Shown: one piece after another, positions 26,417 through 36,541 of the stretch | Layout of the letters: the number at the start of each line of letters is the position of its first letter | How positions within the stretch are numbered: position 1 is the stretch's first letter | Assembly (NCBI GenBank): GCA_018676675.1 | Contig: JABHEG010000073.1 | Span: forward strand, 1-64,000 | Reading direction: 5' to 3' | Length of the DNA: 64,000 nt | Source: Lentisphaerota bacterium | Lineage (GTDB): Bacteria; Verrucomicrobiota; Lentisphaeria; Oligosphaerales; JABHEG01 | Position numbers and translations under genes: made by a program | The notes under the pieces: generated by a model | What the model saw: only the letters and a program-made list of their open reading frames with translations | Databases searched by the model: none | Told to the model about the DNA's origin: nothing

Positions 26417-28540
26417 ATGGACATGCCCTATCCTGGGAAGGTAATGGAGTTCTTCGTTTCCCCACTTGGACGGGACACGTGGTCGGGGACTCTCAAAGAG
26501 CCCAGTGCTGACGAGACAGACGGCCCGTTTGCCTCAATCAAGGGGGCACAGACGCGCCTTCGCTACCTGAAGACGCGTCCACCCCAGTTGGCCACTCCAC
26601 ATACGGTAGGCGGCATTGCCGGACCGATTGTCGTCTGGCTCCGCGGGGGGCGCTACCCGGTCCAGGAACCTGTCGTCTTCGGACCGGAAGACTCCTTACC
26701 GGTAACCTATGCAGCCTACCCGGGCGAGACGCCGATCATCGACGGGGGAGTGAGAATCACAGGCTGGGAAACCACTGAAGTCAACGGCAGAACGGCCTGG
26801 GTAGCGGCACTCCCCGAGGTTGCGGAAGGGACGTGGCACTTCAGACAGCTCTTTGTGGACGGGAAACGGCGATCACGCCCGCGCTTTCCCCGTGAAGGAC
26901 TCTTCCGCATGGCAGATGTCCCGGGCATGCCGCTTCCGGCGGGATGGCAAGGCGGCGGATACACCCAATTCGCCTGCGCGGACGGTGACGTGGCTCCTTA
27001 CCGAAACCTCTCAGACATCGAAGTGGTGTACGTGCATTTCTGGATTGAGGAACGCTCCCCGATCGCCTCATTTGAGGCCGAGACAAACATGGTCACGATG
27101 GCTCGGGAGAGCCGAACCTGCCTGGTGGGATCCCATGGCAGCCAGTTGGCCGACTACTATCTCGACAATGTCTTCGAAGCGATGACCGAACCGGGAGATT
27201 GGTACCTGGACCGGGAGAAAGGCGACCTCTACTACCTGCCGCTTCCGGGCGAAACCCCGGAGACAACCGAGGTGTTTGCCCCGCGCGCCCTGCAGCTTCT
27301 GCGCCTCTCAGGGCGACCGGAACGCGATGAGTTCGTGGAGCATGTGCGTTTCCATGGATTGACCTTCCAGCACACAGATTGGCGACATCCCGGCGAGAAC
27401 GAAGCCGCCAGCTTGGACGCCTTTACGCTTCCTTCGGGCATGCGCCTGAGTCGAGGAAACCACGCGGCAGCGGGACAAGCCGCCTCCGATGTGCCCGGAA
27501 TCGTGAATCTCCGCGGGGGGCGGAACTGTGCGTTCGAGGATTGCGTGGTCCGCAACGGTGGTTGGTACGGAGTCGTGATCAGTGAAGGGTGTTCGGGTAT
27601 TCGAGTTGTGGGGAACGAACTGGTTGATCTGGGTGCAGGAGGCGTCAAGATGAACGGCGCGGCAGCCGGTGAACCCGATGTGCTGCGGACCCGACTCAAC
27701 CGCGTCACCGACAACCATATCCACAAGGCCGGGCGTGTATTCCACAGCGCCGTCGGTGTGCTGGCCATGAACACAGCAGAGAATGTAATCGCGCACAATC
27801 ACATCCATGATCTCTACTACAGCGGCATCTCGAGTGGATGGGTGTGGGGATATGCGGCCAGCACCAGCCACGATAACATCATCGAGAAGAATCACATCCA
27901 CCACATCGGGCAGGGACTGCTCTCCGACATGGGTGGCGTCTATCTCCTCAGTGTCCAACCAGGCACAGTCGTCCGGGGCAATCTCATCCACGACGTCGAG
28001 AAGGCTCACTACGGCGGCTGGGCCCTGTACACGGACGAGGGATCAAGCCATATCATCCTGGAGAACAACGTCTGCTACAACACGAACGGGCACCTGTTCC
28101 ATCAGCATTACGGACGAGAGAATGTCGTCCGCAACAACATTCTGGTGTTTGGCGACGAAGCGATGGCAGCCTACACACGCATCGAGCCCCACATCGGCTT
28201 GACCTACATGAGGAACATCGTGGTGAGTCGAGGAGCGCCCATGTTTCACCATGGCTATGGAGAGAACGAGCGCCGAATTCTTAGCGACCTCAACCTCTAC
28301 TGGGACGTGTCCCGGACCAGCCCGGTGCTGAACGCCGACGGCAAGGGAGAGAATGCTCGGGACCTGGCGTCCTGGAGGGCGCTCGGGCATGACCCGAACT
28401 CTGTGGTGGCTGACCCCAAATTCGCAGATCTGGAGAACCGGGACTTCACGCTCGCAGAAGACTCCCCTGCACTCGCTCTCGGCTTCGTTCCCATCGACCT
28501 GTCAGATGTCGGTCCACGGCCACCCGAAGACCGGGAGTGA
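26417..28540 (+). CDS. Right-handed parallel beta-helix protein (polysaccharide lyase/epimerase-like)
   Basis: This 707-residue protein starts with EFFVSPLGRDTWSGT, the usual opening of pectate-lyase-like right-handed beta-helix proteins of glycan loci. After an inserted beta-rich region come repeated coils of about 22-25 residues with the pattern of NVIAHNHIHDL, NIIEKNHIHHIGQG, VVRGNLIHDVEK, ILENNVCYNTNG and VVRNNILVFGD (residues about 440-600). Such stacks usually carry lyase, hydrolase or epimerase sites; the active site is not identifiable by eye. No signal peptide is visible from ATG 26417, which is odd for an extracellular polysaccharide enzyme. ATG 26423 is an alternative start; GGAAGGAAG lies upstream. 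It follows the glycosidase-like gene. Confidence 0.8.
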   Translation: MDMPYPGKVMEFFVSPLGRDTWSGTLKEPSADETDGPFASIKGAQTRLRYLKTRPPQLATPHTVGGIAGPIVVWLRGGRYPVQEPVVFGPEDSLPVTYAAYPGETPIIDGGVRITGWETTEVNGRTAWVAALPEVAEGTWHFRQLFVDGKRRSRPRFPREGLFRMADVPGMPLPAGWQGGGYTQFACADGDVAPYRNLSDIEVVYVHFWIEERSPIASFEAETNMVTMARESRTCLVGSHGSQLADYYLDNVFEAMTEPGDWYLDREKGDLYYLPLPGETPETTEVFAPRALQLLRLSGRPERDEFVEHVRFHGLTFQHTDWRHPGENEAASLDAFTLPSGMRLSRGNHAAAGQAASDVPGIVNLRGGRNCAFEDCVVRNGGWYGVVISEGCSGIRVVGNELVDLGAGGVKMNGAAAGEPDVLRTRLNRVTDNHIHKAGRVFHSAVGVLAMNTAENVIAHNHIHDLYYSGISSGWVWGYAASTSHDNIIEKNHIHHIGQGLLSDMGGVYLLSVQPGTVVRGNLIHDVEKAHYGGWALYTDEGSSHIILENNVCYNTNGHLFHQHYGRENVVRNNILVFGDEAMAAYTRIEPHIGLTYMRNIVVSRGAPMFHHGYGENERRILSDLNLYWDVSRTSPVLNADGKGENARDLASWRALGHDPNSVVADPKFADLENRDFTLAEDSPALALGFVPIDLSDVGPRPPEDRE

Positions 28541-28556
28541 TCGCTAACGATGCCCT

Positions 28557-28593
28557 GCCCCTCCCTTCCGCCCCCTGACCAACGGGAGGGGGC
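28557..28593. terminator. GC-rich hairpin between convergent genes, containing the repeat core
   Basis: GCCCCTCCC (28557-28565) pairs with GGGAGGGGGC (28584-28593) around an 18-base loop, between the stops of the beta-helix gene and btuC. It lacks a T-tract, so it is at best a weak bidirectional terminator. Its loop and right arm hold ccctgaccaacgggagggg, the core of the tandem repeats at 31.9 and 48.9 kb. Confidence 0.4.
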
Positions 28594-28693
28594 CTCACAA
28601 CGTGGGAGAGCCGCCGTGCTCCGATTGACCCCATGTTCAGGATTGCTCAGGAGATCGGCGGATGGCACTGCCTCCCAGTCGCCCCCATTCCTT

Positions 28694-29698
28694 CTACCCT
28701 CGACGCTGTCCCGTCCCCCGGATCAGGAGCCAAAGGAAGAAAGGCCCCCCGAGCAGCGAGGTGATGACGCCGACGGGGATCTCCGCCGGAGCGATAACCG
28801 TCCGGGCAAGCGTGTCACAGAGGGTCAGGAACGTTCCCCCGAACAGGAACGATGCGGGCAGCAGATAACGGTGATCCGGCCCCACAAGCAGACGGCAAAT
28901 GTGGGGGACCATCATGCCAACGAAGCCGATTGGCCCGCACACGGCAACCACGCCGCCGACCGTCAGTGAAGAGGCAAAGAAGAGCGCTCTCTTGGTGCGC
29001 CGAACATCAACTCCCCGGCTCATGGCCAAATCATCTCCTGTGCTCAACAGATTGAGCTCATGCGTGGTCGCGAAGAGGATCAGTGCCCCAATCCCCGTGA
29101 GTGGGAGGAGGCTCAGGACACTCTCGTACCCCATCACTTCGACGCCCCCCATCAACCAGCGCACGATCCGGAAAGAATCGGTGAAGTCGCTCAAGTACTG
29201 AATGGTCAGGATCAAGCTGGAGAAGAAGAGGCTCACAGCCACCCCGGCCAGAAGCATGGTTGACGTCGAGAAGCCCTGGCGCAGGCGGGTCAGGCCGTAA
29301 ACGAGGCAGACGGAGCCGAGAGCCCCGACAAAGGCGGCCAAACTCACGCCGTGGATGCCAAGGAACACGAAGGTCAAGCCCAGGCGTACAGCGATCGCCG
29401 CCCCCAGGGAAGCGCCACTCGCCACGCCCAGCGTGAATGGCGTTGCCAGCGGATTCCTGAACATGGCCTGGAACGCCATACCACACACCGCCAGCCCCGC
29501 ACCAGCCAGGAAACCGGCCAGGACACGCGGAACGCGAATCTGCCAGAAAATCGTGTGTGGCGCGGTGTCGGCCGCCTGACTGAGGACGTCGGTGAAGGCC
29601 AGGCGTTGCATGCCGATCCACGGGCAGACGCACAGTGCCGCCAAAGCCCCCAGAAAAAAGACCACCAGGCAAACCTGTTTGCGCCGTTTCCCGTTCAT
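28694..29698 (-). CDS. btuC: Cobalamin ABC transporter permease (FecCD/BtuC family)
   Basis: This 334-residue inner-membrane permease of the FecCD/BtuC family has about ten hydrophobic segments. Family hallmarks are present: RVPRVLAGFLAGAGLAVCG, then FRNPLATPFTLGVASGASLGA, and near the C-terminus GPIGFVGMMVPHICRLLVGPDHR, the cytoplasmic loop that contacts the ATPase. It imports vitamin B12 or another chelate with the ATPase encoded just upstream; its start overlaps that gene's stop by 4 bases (ATGA). Siderophore permeases share the fold, but the cobalamin riboswitch ahead of the operon strongly favours corrinoid uptake. Confidence 0.93.
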   Translation of the reverse strand: MNGKRRKQVCLVVFFLGALAALCVCPWIGMQRLAFTDVLSQAADTAPHTIFWQIRVPRVLAGFLAGAGLAVCGMAFQAMFRNPLATPFTLGVASGASLGAAIAVRLGLTFVFLGIHGVSLAAFVGALGSVCLVYGLTRLRQGFSTSTMLLAGVAVSLFFSSLILTIQYLSDFTDSFRIVRWLMGGVEVMGYESVLSLLPLTGIGALILFATTHELNLLSTGDDLAMSRGVDVRRTKRALFFASSLTVGGVVAVCGPIGFVGMMVPHICRLLVGPDHRYLLPASFLFGGTFLTLCDTLARTVIAPAEIPVGVITSLLGGPFFLWLLIRGTGQRRG

Positions 29699-30510
29699 TC
29701 CCCCTCCCTCTTCCCCTGCCCTGCATTCAGAGCATCGGGTAGAACCATGCGTTGCTGGGTGACCGGATGGTGGGTAAAGGTGAACGGCTTGCCAAAGATA
29801 CTCTGAAGCGTTCCGGGCTCCATCAACTCGCCGGGAGCGCCGGCAAAGACGATCTCCCCCATGCGAAGTGCGATCACTCTGTCACTTGTCAGCACGGCAC
29901 TGTTGATGTCGTGAGTCACGGACAAGACCGCGACCCCTTCCTCCTGGTGAACACGGTGGAGAATGTCCAGGATCTCCTGCTCATGATAGGGGTCCAGGAA
30001 AGTCGTTGCTTCATCCAGGAGGAGCAGCGGAGCGCGCTGGGCAATGGCAGCAGCGATGAAGACTTTCTGCCGTTCGCCGCCGCTCAGCGTCCCGTGGATC
30101 CTCTCGGAAAAGCCGCGTATTCCGGTGGTCTCGAGCGCGTGCCAGACGACTGCCACATCGTCCGGCTTGACGGCTGAGAAGGGGCTCAGGTACGGGTAAC
30201 GGGCCATGAGAACGAACTCGAAAACGGTGAAATCGAAGTGGCGCCCTTCTGCCTGTGGAACGTAGGCCATCTCCTGGGCGAGCTCAGCCTGCGAACAGTC
30301 CTTCAGGGGGCGCCCTCGGACGGCGATCTCACCCCGCCCGCCCGGCAAGATGCGGTTCAGGCACTTGAGGAGAGTAGTCTTGCCCGCACCATTGGGGCCA
30401 ATCACAGAAACATAGTCGCCGGCAGCCACGCTGAAGGAAACATCGCGCAGGATGGGAGTGGCCCCGATATCGTAAGAAAGGCCTCTGACATCAAGTACGG
30501 GCGTACTCAT
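29695..30510 (-). CDS. btuD: Cobalamin ABC transporter ATP-binding protein
   Basis: This 271-residue ABC ATPase of the FecE/BtuD type powers the BtuC-like permease. Walker A is GPNGAGKTT at residues 38-46. The signature LSGGERQK, Walker B LLLLDEATTFLD and the switch histidine in SVTHDINSA are intact, so it should be active. The gene overlaps both neighbours by ATGA, so btuF, btuD and btuC are translationally coupled. The family also serves heme and ferric siderophores; the riboswitch about 140 bases upstream of btuF indicates cobalamin. Confidence 0.93.
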   Translation of the reverse strand: MSTPVLDVRGLSYDIGATPILRDVSFSVAAGDYVSVIGPNGAGKTTLLKCLNRILPGGRGEIAVRGRPLKDCSQAELAQEMAYVPQAEGRHFDFTVFEFVLMARYPYLSPFSAVKPDDVAVVWHALETTGIRGFSERIHGTLSGGERQKVFIAAAIAQRAPLLLLDEATTFLDPYHEQEILDILHRVHQEEGVAVLSVTHDINSAVLTSDRVIALRMGEIVFAGAPGELMEPGTLQSIFGKPFTFTHHPVTQQRMVLPDALNAGQGKREGE

Positions 30511-31430
30511 GGGGCATTCCAGTCGGCCTCCGGATGCAGGGCTCGTGCCAGAGCTTCGAGGAGCAGATGGAACCGCGGACCGGGAAGCGAGGCGAAGCTC
30601 TCCGAAAACACATGGACGCGTTTGGCCTTGACGGCCCCAACGTCACCAAGCGGCTCCCAGTCCTTCGTCACAGCGTCCACGGTGAGGCCGCGTTCCTCCA
30701 GAGATGCAATGACCTCAATGACGACATCCGGATTCATACTCAATATGCCCTCCGCGGACACACACGGGAAGGCGACATCCCCCTCATACGCGTTGGCGCC
30801 CCCCGCGAGTTGAACAAGTCGGCTGAAGTAGCCGTCAGCCCCGGCAATATAGGCCTTGTCGACCTTGCCGGCACCAAGTGTCCGGTCAACCACGATCAGG
30901 GCACGGACAGCCGGGGCTCCCTCGAGGAGGGAATTGATGCGCTCAAGAGCAGCACGAATGTCGGCCACGAGTTCCTTCCCTGCTTCCTCCGCCCCGCACC
31001 GTTGCCCGAGGGCACCGATCGATGCAAGGATGTCTTCGGGCGTCTTGTGCTTGACCGTGAGAAACGCGCAGCCGGAGCCGCCCAGTTTCTCACGCAACGC
31101 ACCGTGTTCCGGAAACGTCAGAATGAGATCTGGTTTGAGCGCGGCAATGGCCTCGTAATTGGGATCGAGGAAGCCCCCGATTTGGGGTTTGCTCTGAGCT
31201 TCATCCGGGTACTTGCAGTAGCGCGTCACCCCAACGAGACGGCTCTCCAGCCCAAGAGCAAACAAGGTCTCAGTCAGACTGGGGGCCATCGAGATGACCC
31301 GTTCTGGGAAGACTGGAGACGGGGAGGCAACGGGCGCCGGAGTAGCCTGTCGTCGGTTCAGACGATGGCCGGCGTAGCTGATGATCAGCAGTCCCAGGGC
31401 TGCGCTCGCGATAAACAGCGGGCGTTTCAT
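30507..31430 (-). CDS. btuF: Cobalamin ABC transporter substrate-binding protein
   Basis: This 307-residue periplasmic corrinoid-binding protein of the BtuF/FepB class has the typical bilobed pattern: ERVISMAPSLTETLFALGL near the start, VGVTRYCKYP, IGGFLDPNYEAIAALKPDLIL, and a C-terminal lobe with LVQLAGGANAYEGD and ILSMNPDVVIEV. The N-terminus (PLFIASAALGLLIISYAG) is a signal peptide or membrane anchor; there is no lipobox. It is the first gene of the operon and lies about 130 bases downstream of a cobalamin riboswitch, which is direct evidence for corrinoid specificity. No outer-membrane BtuB receptor is in this window. Confidence 0.9.
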   Translation of the reverse strand: MKRPLFIASAALGLLIISYAGHRLNRRQATPAPVASPSPVFPERVISMAPSLTETLFALGLESRLVGVTRYCKYPDEAQSKPQIGGFLDPNYEAIAALKPDLILTFPEHGALREKLGGSGCAFLTVKHKTPEDILASIGALGQRCGAEEAGKELVADIRAALERINSLLEGAPAVRALIVVDRTLGAGKVDKAYIAGADGYFSRLVQLAGGANAYEGDVAFPCVSAEGILSMNPDVVIEVIASLEERGLTVDAVTKDWEPLGDVGAVKAKRVHVFSESFASLPGPRFHLLLEALARALHPEADWNAP

Positions 31431-31561
31431 GCTTGGCTCCAGAATCAGACAACAGAAAACCGACGTTCCCCCGATTCAGAGGAGACGCCGGCCAAAGATC
31501 GATCACCCGTCCCAACGGCGATCATCGGCCGGCCATCCCGAACGCGAGGAGGACCGTATGT

Positions 31562-31773
31562 CAGGGTGTTCTGACTTGCGGGCAATTGCTGCCTACTTCC
31601 CGGCCTTCCCGCTCATACCGAGCGAACTCGGGATGCGTGGTGGCATGTCGGGGTTCGTTCCCGCTTACAGCGGCGCGACCGTTCCGGACTCTCACCGGAT
31701 TCCCCTGGCTGCGATGGCGTTTACTGTAGTCGGGCAAGGGTCGGACGCAAGCCTCCGGGCAGACACGTCCTGG
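31562..31773 (-). promoter_or_regulatory. Cobalamin (B12) riboswitch aptamer
   Basis: Read on the minus strand, the sequence carries the conserved cobalamin elements in order: GGGGAATCCGGTGAGAGTCC, then CGCCGCTGTAAGCGG, GAACCCCGACATGCCAC, a variable hairpin, GAGCGGGAAGGCCGGGAAGTAG, and a B12-box-like GCAAGTCAGAACACCCTGA. A P1 stem can be drawn between CAGGacGTGT at the 5' end and ACACcCTG at the 3' end. It precedes btuF by about 130 bases, so corrinoid binding should repress btuFDC. The expression platform is not clear; the platform may act on translation, since no T-rich terminator follows. Confidence 0.9.
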
Positions 31774-31940
31774 CCAGCCGAGCCATGGCGCAAAGGAGAG
31801 TAAGATCGATTGCGCTGTGCGCGGCTCGGAACCGACACGCACCCTTCTTTCAGAGCCGTGACTATCGGGAGCGGTTTCGGTGTGTTCGGCTTCGTGGTGT
31901 GTGTCCGCTCCCGTAAGTCGCGGCTCGGCCGGGCAGGAAT

Positions 31941-32119
31941 ACCGCTTACGCTGTGCGCGGCTCGGCTCAGGCAGCGCCCTGACCAACGGGAGGGGGAGAA
32001 GACCGCTTACGCTGTGCGCGGCTCGGCTCCGGCAGAGCCCTGACCAACGGGAGGGGGAGAATACCGCTTACGCTGTGCGCGGCTCGGCTCAGGCAGCGCC
32101 CTGACCAACGGGAGGGGAC
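31941..32119 (+). repeat. Tandem repeat, three copies with 61-base period
   Basis: Units begin at 31941, 32002 and 32063. Each contains accgcttacgctgtgcgcgg, then ctcgg, ggcag, and the core ccctgaccaacgggagggg. Copies 1 and 3 share ggctcaggcagcgcc, while copy 2 has ggctccggcagagcc. Degenerate half-copies are visible at 31811-31829 and 31911-31929. A period of 61 is not a multiple of three, so the array is not coding. The same unit with period 55 occurs at 48944-49135. Confidence 0.9.
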
Positions 32120-32133
32120 TCCTACACCGACCG

Positions 32134-32175
32134 AAAAAAGAGCGGCCCCCTGTCGCGTCCATGCGACAGGGGGCC
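32134..32175 (-). terminator. Rho-independent terminator of the groESL operon
   Basis: On the minus strand a perfect 13-base-pair stem, GGCCCCCTGTCGC with its complement, encloses a 6-base loop and is followed closely by TTTTTT. It starts 66 bases after the groEL stop. This is the strongest terminator in the window. Confidence 0.93.
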
Positions 32176-32241
32176 GTCAGAGTCTGTGTCCCAGGCAACT
32201 GGTCCCGATGGGGAAGGCTGCCTGCGTGTGACACATCAGAC

Positions 32242-33873
<1,632 letters not shown>

Positions 33874-33908
33874 CTATGTCCTCTGTGGTTCGCGTAAGGT
33901 TGTCTGTG

Positions 33909-34205
33909 TTACCCGACGATCGCGAGTATGTCACTGGAATTGAGAATCTTGTACTCTTTGTCGTTGACCTTGACTTCCGTCCCGCCGTACTTGCTCATCA
34001 AGACGGTGTCACCAACGCTGACCTCGAACGGGACGTCATTGCCGTCATCGTCCTTTTTGCCCGTACCCAAGGCCACCACGGTCGCTTCCTGCGGCTTCTC
34101 TTTCGCGCTGTCGGGAATGACGATTCCGCCCTTGACGACTTCTGTCTCTTCGACCGCTTCCACGAGGACACGATCTCCCAGGGGCCTGATTCCAAGTGCT
34201 GCCAT
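33909..34205 (-). CDS. groES: Co-chaperonin GroES (10 kDa)
   Basis: This 98-residue co-chaperonin caps GroEL rings. Family motifs are evident: [12 protein letters not shown] at the start, a mobile loop around [17 protein letters not shown], and the ending [14 protein letters not shown]. Length and order (groES then groEL) are typical. GGAGG lies 8 bases before the ATG. It follows htpG by 62 bases on the same strand, so the three chaperone genes probably form one heat-inducible unit, although groESL may also have its own promoter in that gap; none was clearly identified. Confidence 0.97.
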   Translation of the reverse strand: MAALGIRPLGDRVLVEAVEETEVVKGGIVIPDSAKEKPQEATVVALGTGKKDDDGNDVPFEVSVGDTVLMSKYGGTEVKVNDKEYKILNSSDILAIVG

Positions 34206-34267
34206 TGCTCAATCCTCCATTGGTTCTAACGAACGTACGTTTCTTCTGATACGGGGCTTCCGGCGGG

Positions 34268-36202
34268 TCACTTCGCCGCAGAAGCCATGAGATCACTGAT
34301 CCGTCTCGTAAAGGCGACGGGATCCTCAATGGGCAGGCCGGCGGTCAGCAACGCCTGATCATGGAGGAGTTCTGCGTATTCTTTGATCGTGGGATTCTCG
34401 CCATCGGCTTCGACGAGTTCCTGCATCTTCTCAATAAGGGGATGGGTTGGGTTGAGCTCAAGGATCCGTTTGGTGGTCGGCATCTCCTGGTTCATGGCCT
34501 TCATGATGCGCTCCATGTGCACACCCATCGCATGTTCCTCTGAAACCAGGCAGCAGGCACTTTCGGTCAAGCGCTGTGACAAGCGGACATCTTTGAGCTT
34601 GTCGCCCAATGCCTCACGCACGGCGTCGACCACCTCTTTGCGCTCCTCCTCAAGCTTCTCGCGCTCTTCCTTGCTCTCGTCTTCGTCGCCTTCAGACAAG
34701 TCTACATCCCCTTTGGAGATGGACTTCAGCGGTTTGTCCTTGTAGGTGGTGATTCCCTGGACGACCCACTCGTCGATGGGGTCAGTCAGGAAGAGGACCT
34801 CAATGTCCCGGCTCCGGAACGCCTCGAGGTGCGGAGAGGACTCGAGCGTCTTGCGGTCATCGCCGGTGAGGTAGTAAATTGCTTTCTGCTCTTCGGGCAT
34901 CCGCTCGGCGTACTCCTCCAGAGCCGAGTAGGCCCCCGCATCCGTCTTCGTGGTTTCGCAGAGGATGAGTTCCTGGAGTTTCTCGCGGTTCTCGAAGTCG
35001 ATGTGGACCCCTTCCTTGAGAACGGAACCAAACTCCTCCCAGAACTCCACATACTTCTCGCGGTTCTTTGCCTTCATATCCGCGAAGGTGTCCAGGACCT
35101 TCTTGACCAGATTCCGTCTGATAAGCCGGATCAGACGATCTTCCTGGAGCATCTCCCGGGAGATATTGAGCGGCAGGTCGGAGGAGTCCACGACTCCTTT
35201 GACGAATCTCAGATAGGGGGGGAGCAGATCTTCGCAGTCGTCGGTAATGAACACGCGTTTGACGTACAGATGCACACCGCGCTTGCGTCCCTCAGGCATG
35301 TAGAAGTCCATGGGGGCCTTCTGCGGGATGTACAACAGGGCCCGGAACTCAGTCGTTCCTTCAACGTTCCAGTGGATGACCTCGTTCGGATCCTGGAAGT
35401 CATGGCTGATGTGCTTGTAGAACTCGTTGTACTCCTCGTCCGTGACATCCTCTTTCGGACGCTGCCACAGAGCCTTCTGGGAGTTCAGGGTTTCTTCCTC
35501 GACGCTAATCGTGGTCTCGGCACCCTCAATGGCCTTGCCTTCCTCGTCGCGGGGCGTCTCCTCGCGGGTGATGTCCATGGTGACGGGATGCTCAACGAAG
35601 TCGGAGAACTGTTTGACGATCTTGCGGATCTTCCACTCCTCCAGATACTCGGCCATGTCCTCCTTGAGGTGGAGCGTCACATCCGTCCCGCGTCGCTCTT
35701 TGGTGACCTGCTCGAGAGTGTAACTGCCGGCCCCCGCGGACAGCCAGCGTGTCCCCTCATCAACCGGGCCCGCTGTCCGGGTCACCACCGTCACTTTGTC
35801 GGCGACCATGAATGCGGCGTAGAAACCAACCCCGAACTGGCCAATGAGCTCCGGGGGAAGCGAACCCTTCTGCTCCTGCAGCTGCTCAAGGAACTTCCGC
35901 GTACCGGAGTTGGCGATCGTGCCGATGTTCCGGTCGACCTCCTCGGCGGTCATGCCCACGCCGTTGTCCGAGACCGTGATCGTCATCTCGTCCTTGTCAA
36001 CGTAGAGCTTGACCTTCCAGTCGGGATCGTCTTCAAGCACATCCTCGTCCGACAGCGACAGGAATCGGGCACGATCGATCGCGTCGGACGCGTTGGAAAT
36101 GAGCTCCCGCAGGAAGATGTCTTTGTTTGAGTAGAGGGAATGGATGACCAGGTCCAGGAGTTGCTGTACCTCGGTCTTGAACTTGCGCCGTTTCACTGCC
36201 AT
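34268..36202 (-). CDS. htpG: Molecular chaperone HtpG (Hsp90)
   Basis: This 644-residue cytosolic Hsp90 homologue is an ATP-dependent chaperone. The GHKL ATP-binding motifs are intact: ELISNASDAIDRAR at about residues 33-46, DNGVGMT near 80, and GQFGVGFYAAFMV near 120. The middle domain contains LNISREMLQEDRLIR, carrying the arginine that contacts ATP. An acidic charged segment (about residues 490-515) divides middle and C-terminal domains. Length fits the family. GAGGA is about 8 bases ahead of the ATG. It leads an htpG-groES-groEL cluster, an arrangement less common than groESL alone. Confidence 0.97.
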   Translation of the reverse strand: MAVKRRKFKTEVQQLLDLVIHSLYSNKDIFLRELISNASDAIDRARFLSLSDEDVLEDDPDWKVKLYVDKDEMTITVSDNGVGMTAEEVDRNIGTIANSGTRKFLEQLQEQKGSLPPELIGQFGVGFYAAFMVADKVTVVTRTAGPVDEGTRWLSAGAGSYTLEQVTKERRGTDVTLHLKEDMAEYLEEWKIRKIVKQFSDFVEHPVTMDITREETPRDEEGKAIEGAETTISVEEETLNSQKALWQRPKEDVTDEEYNEFYKHISHDFQDPNEVIHWNVEGTTEFRALLYIPQKAPMDFYMPEGRKRGVHLYVKRVFITDDCEDLLPPYLRFVKGVVDSSDLPLNISREMLQEDRLIRLIRRNLVKKVLDTFADMKAKNREKYVEFWEEFGSVLKEGVHIDFENREKLQELILCETTKTDAGAYSALEEYAERMPEEQKAIYYLTGDDRKTLESSPHLEAFRSRDIEVLFLTDPIDEWVVQGITTYKDKPLKSISKGDVDLSEGDEDESKEEREKLEEERKEVVDAVREALGDKLKDVRLSQRLTESACCLVSEEHAMGVHMERIMKAMNQEMPTTKRILELNPTHPLIEKMQELVEADGENPTIKEYAELLHDQALLTAGLPIEDPVAFTRRISDLMASAAK

Positions 36203-36458
36203 TGAGTCGTTCCTCTAGATTCCTGCGCCGGCCGATTCCCTGCCCGGGAGCCTTGCTCCGCCGCCATACGGCATGGTGCCGCAATGTCATGATTCATTCC
36301 TGAAGTGTGACGGCGTCGAGCCCTGTCACACCAACCCATAGTGACCCACAAAGACCTGCCAAGCACATGGAGTGCCGATGGCAGCCTCGCCAATCGTAAC
36401 ATGCTGCCCACAAGCAGCCTAGACGCGTACTGACTCGATCGACTCACGGGGGGAAAAC

Positions 36459-36505
36459 TGTGCCTCTGACAGGGCCGTCGCGGCACACTGTGCCAAACTG
36501 GCACA
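36459..36505. promoter_or_regulatory. Cluster of four TGTGCC half-sites between iclR-type gene and htpG
   Basis: The sequence holds TGTGCC (36459), GGCACA (36482), and the palindrome TGTGCCAAACTGGCACA (36489-36505), giving four half-sites in alternating orientation within 47 bases. It lies in the 340-base gap upstream of htpG and just after the IclR stop. It may be an operator for the chaperone operon or a folded 3' end; there is no T-tract. A second inverted repeat, TGTGAC with GTCACA, is at 36306-36330. No other feature was seen in 36203-36541. Confidence 0.45.
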
Positions 36506-36541
36506 ACGACGAAGAGGACAAGGGAGAAAGGGGCGGCAGCG

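Noticed and set aside
31561-31803. Short plus-strand frame in the riboswitch
   Set aside because: The minus strand here matches the cobalamin aptamer, so the frame is fortuitous.
31810-32104. Alanine/arginine-rich small protein encoded by the tandem repeat
   Set aside because: The 61-base period shifts frame in every copy, there is no start signal, and the array is explained as a non-coding repeat.
34206-34267. CIRCE operator ahead of groES
   Set aside because: No TTAGCACTC-N9-GAGTGCTAA pattern is present in the gap.
34829-36130. 433-codon open frame antisense to htpG
   Set aside because: It lies entirely within htpG, which has full conserved motifs; it is a GC-rich shadow frame.
36482-36505. 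Sigma54 promoter resembling TGGCAC-N5-TTGC
   Set aside because: The distance between the GG and GC elements is 8, not 10, bases, and the sequence is better explained as a palindrome.
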